Assembly (NCBI GenBank): GCA_943331415.1
Contig: CALQLM010000067.1
Span: forward strand, 1-6,651
Source of the DNA: Bifidobacterium breve
Lineage (GTDB): Bacteria > Actinomycetota > Actinomycetes > Mycobacteriales > Mycobacteriaceae
Length of the DNA stretch: 6,651 nt
Direction of reading: 5' to 3'
The notes under the pieces are model-generated. The model was not told where the DNA came from, made no database searches, and saw only the letters and a program-made list of their open reading frames with translations. Positions 5,363 to 6,651 of this stretch are shown here, in pieces (positions within the stretch are counted from its first letter, which is position 1; every line of letters begins with the position of its first letter). The position numbers and the translations under genes are program-made.

Positions 5363-6651
5363 GCCAGCGCAGCCAGGCGCGCGGTGATCCGGTCGCTCTC
5401 TTCGTGCGCCAACTTCTGGCGATCCCGGATCTTGTCGACGACATCGGCCGGCGCCTTGGCCAGGAACGCCTCGTTGCCGAGCTTGGCCGCGGTCGCGGCC
5501 ATCTCCTTCTGCGCGGCCGCGAGGTCCTTCTCCAGCCTGCGCCGCTCTGCAGCGACATCGACGGTGCTGGACGTATCCAGTTCGACGGCGACGGTGCCGG
5601 CGGACAACCGCACCTCCACCTGAGCCGTGGCGCTGAAATCAGCACCGGCGTCGGTGAGCCAGGCCAGCGCTGTCACCGCTGCTACCTGCCCGGCGAGTCC
5701 GGCCTCGTCAACGCCGCCCAGACGGGCCGGCACCTTCTGCCGGTCGGCCAGGCCTTGATCACTGCGGAATCGGCGTACTTCGGTCACCAACTTCTGCATA
5801 TCGGCGATCCGACGTGCGGCAACCGAATCCAACTCAACGCCCGATGGTTGCGGCCAGTCGGCGATCACCACCGACTCGCCACCGGTCAGCGCCTGCCACA
5901 GGACCTCTGTCACGAATGGCATCACGGGGTGGAGGAGTTTGAGCACCGTGTCCAGCACTGCAGCCAGTACCGCAGTGGTGTGATCGCGGCCTTCGCCGAG
6001 TTGCACCTTGGCCAGTTCCAGGTACCAGTCGCAGAATTCATCCCAGGCGAAGTGGTACAGCGATTCGCAGGCGCGGCTGAACTCATAGACGTCAAAGGCC
6101 GCGTCCACCTCGGCGCGCATCTCTTCGGCCCGGCCCAGAATCCATCTGTCGGCATCGGTCAACTCATCGAGTGCTGGCAGCGGCGCCGGCGCCGCACCGT
6201 TCATCAGCGCGAAGCGCGTCGCGTTGAACAGTTTGGTGGCGAAGTTGCGCGACGCACGAGCGTGATCCTCCCCGATGGACAGGTCACCGCCAGGGCTGGC
6301 ACCGCGGGCCAGGGTAAACCGCAGTGCATCAGCGCCGAACAACTCCACCCAGTCCAGAGGGTCGATGCCGTTGCCGCGCGACTTGCTCATTTTGCGGCCG
6401 TGTTCATCGCGGATCAGGCCGTGCAGGAAGACGTTCGTGAACGGGACCTGGGGGCCACGCCGACCGCCGCCGGTGATCGCATCGTCGTCCGCTACGAACG
6501 TGCCGAACATCACCATGCGGGCGACCCAGAAAAACAGGATGTCGTAGCCGGTGACGAGAACGCTGGTGGGATAGAACTTCTCAAGATCCGGGGTGCGGTC
6601 CGGCCAGCCCATGGTGGAAAACGGCCACAGGGCTGACGAGAACCAGGTATC
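5359..6651 (-). CDS. valS: valyl-tRNA synthetase, C-terminal part (5' end outside window)
   Basis: This class I synthetase charges tRNA-Val with valine in the cytoplasm. Only the last 430 residues are present; the frame stays open to the window edge, where it begins [16 protein letters not shown], a typical ValRS segment. The KMSKS signature lies at visible residues 87-91 (6379-6393), preceded by [12 protein letters not shown]. The anticodon-binding domain follows at about 165-325 ([15 protein letters not shown] just before it, then [14 protein letters not shown]). The last 70 or so residues are a charged helical arm ([18 protein letters not shown]) of the ValRS C-terminal coiled coil. The HIGH motif and the editing domain lie outside the window. 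Position 95 is Gly (GNGIDP) where Val is usual in this loop. The TGA stop overlaps the folC start. The M in STMGW is internal, not a start. Confidence 0.97.
   Translation of the reverse strand, partial: DTWFSSALWPFSTMGWPDRTPDLEKFYPTSVLVTGYDILFFWVARMVMFGTFVADDDAITGGGRRGPQVPFTNVFLHGLIRDEHGRKMSKSRGNGIDPLDWVELFGADALRFTLARGASPGGDLSIGEDHARASRNFATKLFNATRFALMNGAAPAPLPALDELTDADRWILGRAEEMRAEVDAAFDVYEFSRACESLYHFAWDEFCDWYLELAKVQLGEGRDHTTAVLAAVLDTVLKLLHPVMPFVTEVLWQALTGGESVVIADWPQPSGVELDSVAARRIADMQKLVTEVRRFRSDQGLADRQKVPARLGGVDEAGLAGQVAAVTALAWLTDAGADFSATAQVEVRLSAGTVAVELDTSSTVDVAAERRRLEKDLAAAQKEMAATAAKLGNEAFLAKAPADVVDKIRDRQKLAHEESDRITARLAALA

Noticed and set aside
5341..6636. A 431-codon plus-strand frame opposite valS
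   Set aside because: Antisense shadow of the unmistakable ValRS coding sequence; no domain seen.

Overview
The window looks like chromosomal core DNA from a mycobacterium or a close actinobacterial relative. It is GC-rich, and the gene order and protein signatures match the mycobacterial valS-folC-DUF4233-ndk-rne neighbourhood, which in M. tuberculosis I recall as Rv2448c to Rv2444c. All five genes are on the minus strand, so transcription runs from the high-coordinate end to the low end. I see no mobile element, CRISPR array, tRNA or rRNA, and no sign of recent transfer.

Layout in order of transcription: (1) the C-terminal 430 codons of valS (valyl-tRNA synthetase), cut by the window edge at 6651; (2) folC (dihydrofolate/folylpolyglutamate synthase), whose start overlaps the valS stop in a 4-base ATGA; (3) a 133-residue four-helix membrane protein of the DUF4233 type, joined to folC by a second ATGA overlap; (4) ndk (nucleoside diphosphate kinase), starting at GTG 18 bp further on; (5) a 250-bp gap that probably carries an rne promoter and a GC-rich, potentially structured leader; (6) rne (RNase E/G family), complete, with a GTG start behind a strong ribosome-binding site; (7) 43 bp of downstream spacer containing a possible -35 element at the edge.

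The first four genes are packed like an operon and serve translation (tRNA charging), one-carbon and folate metabolism, and nucleotide-pool balance, with one conserved membrane protein of unknown role among them. rne is separated and probably has its own promoter and leader, although read-through from ndk cannot be excluded. It encodes the main mRNA-decay endonuclease and shows the mycobacterial layout: a short N-terminal module resembling the IF2 N-terminal domain, a disordered region of alternating acidic and arginine-rich blocks, the S1/DNase I-like catalytic core with a CPxC zinc link, and a very acidic C-terminal tail.

I did not find a new multi-gene system. The points most worth a second look are the leader of rne, the terminal modules and linear motifs of RNase E, and the coupled DUF4233 membrane protein.
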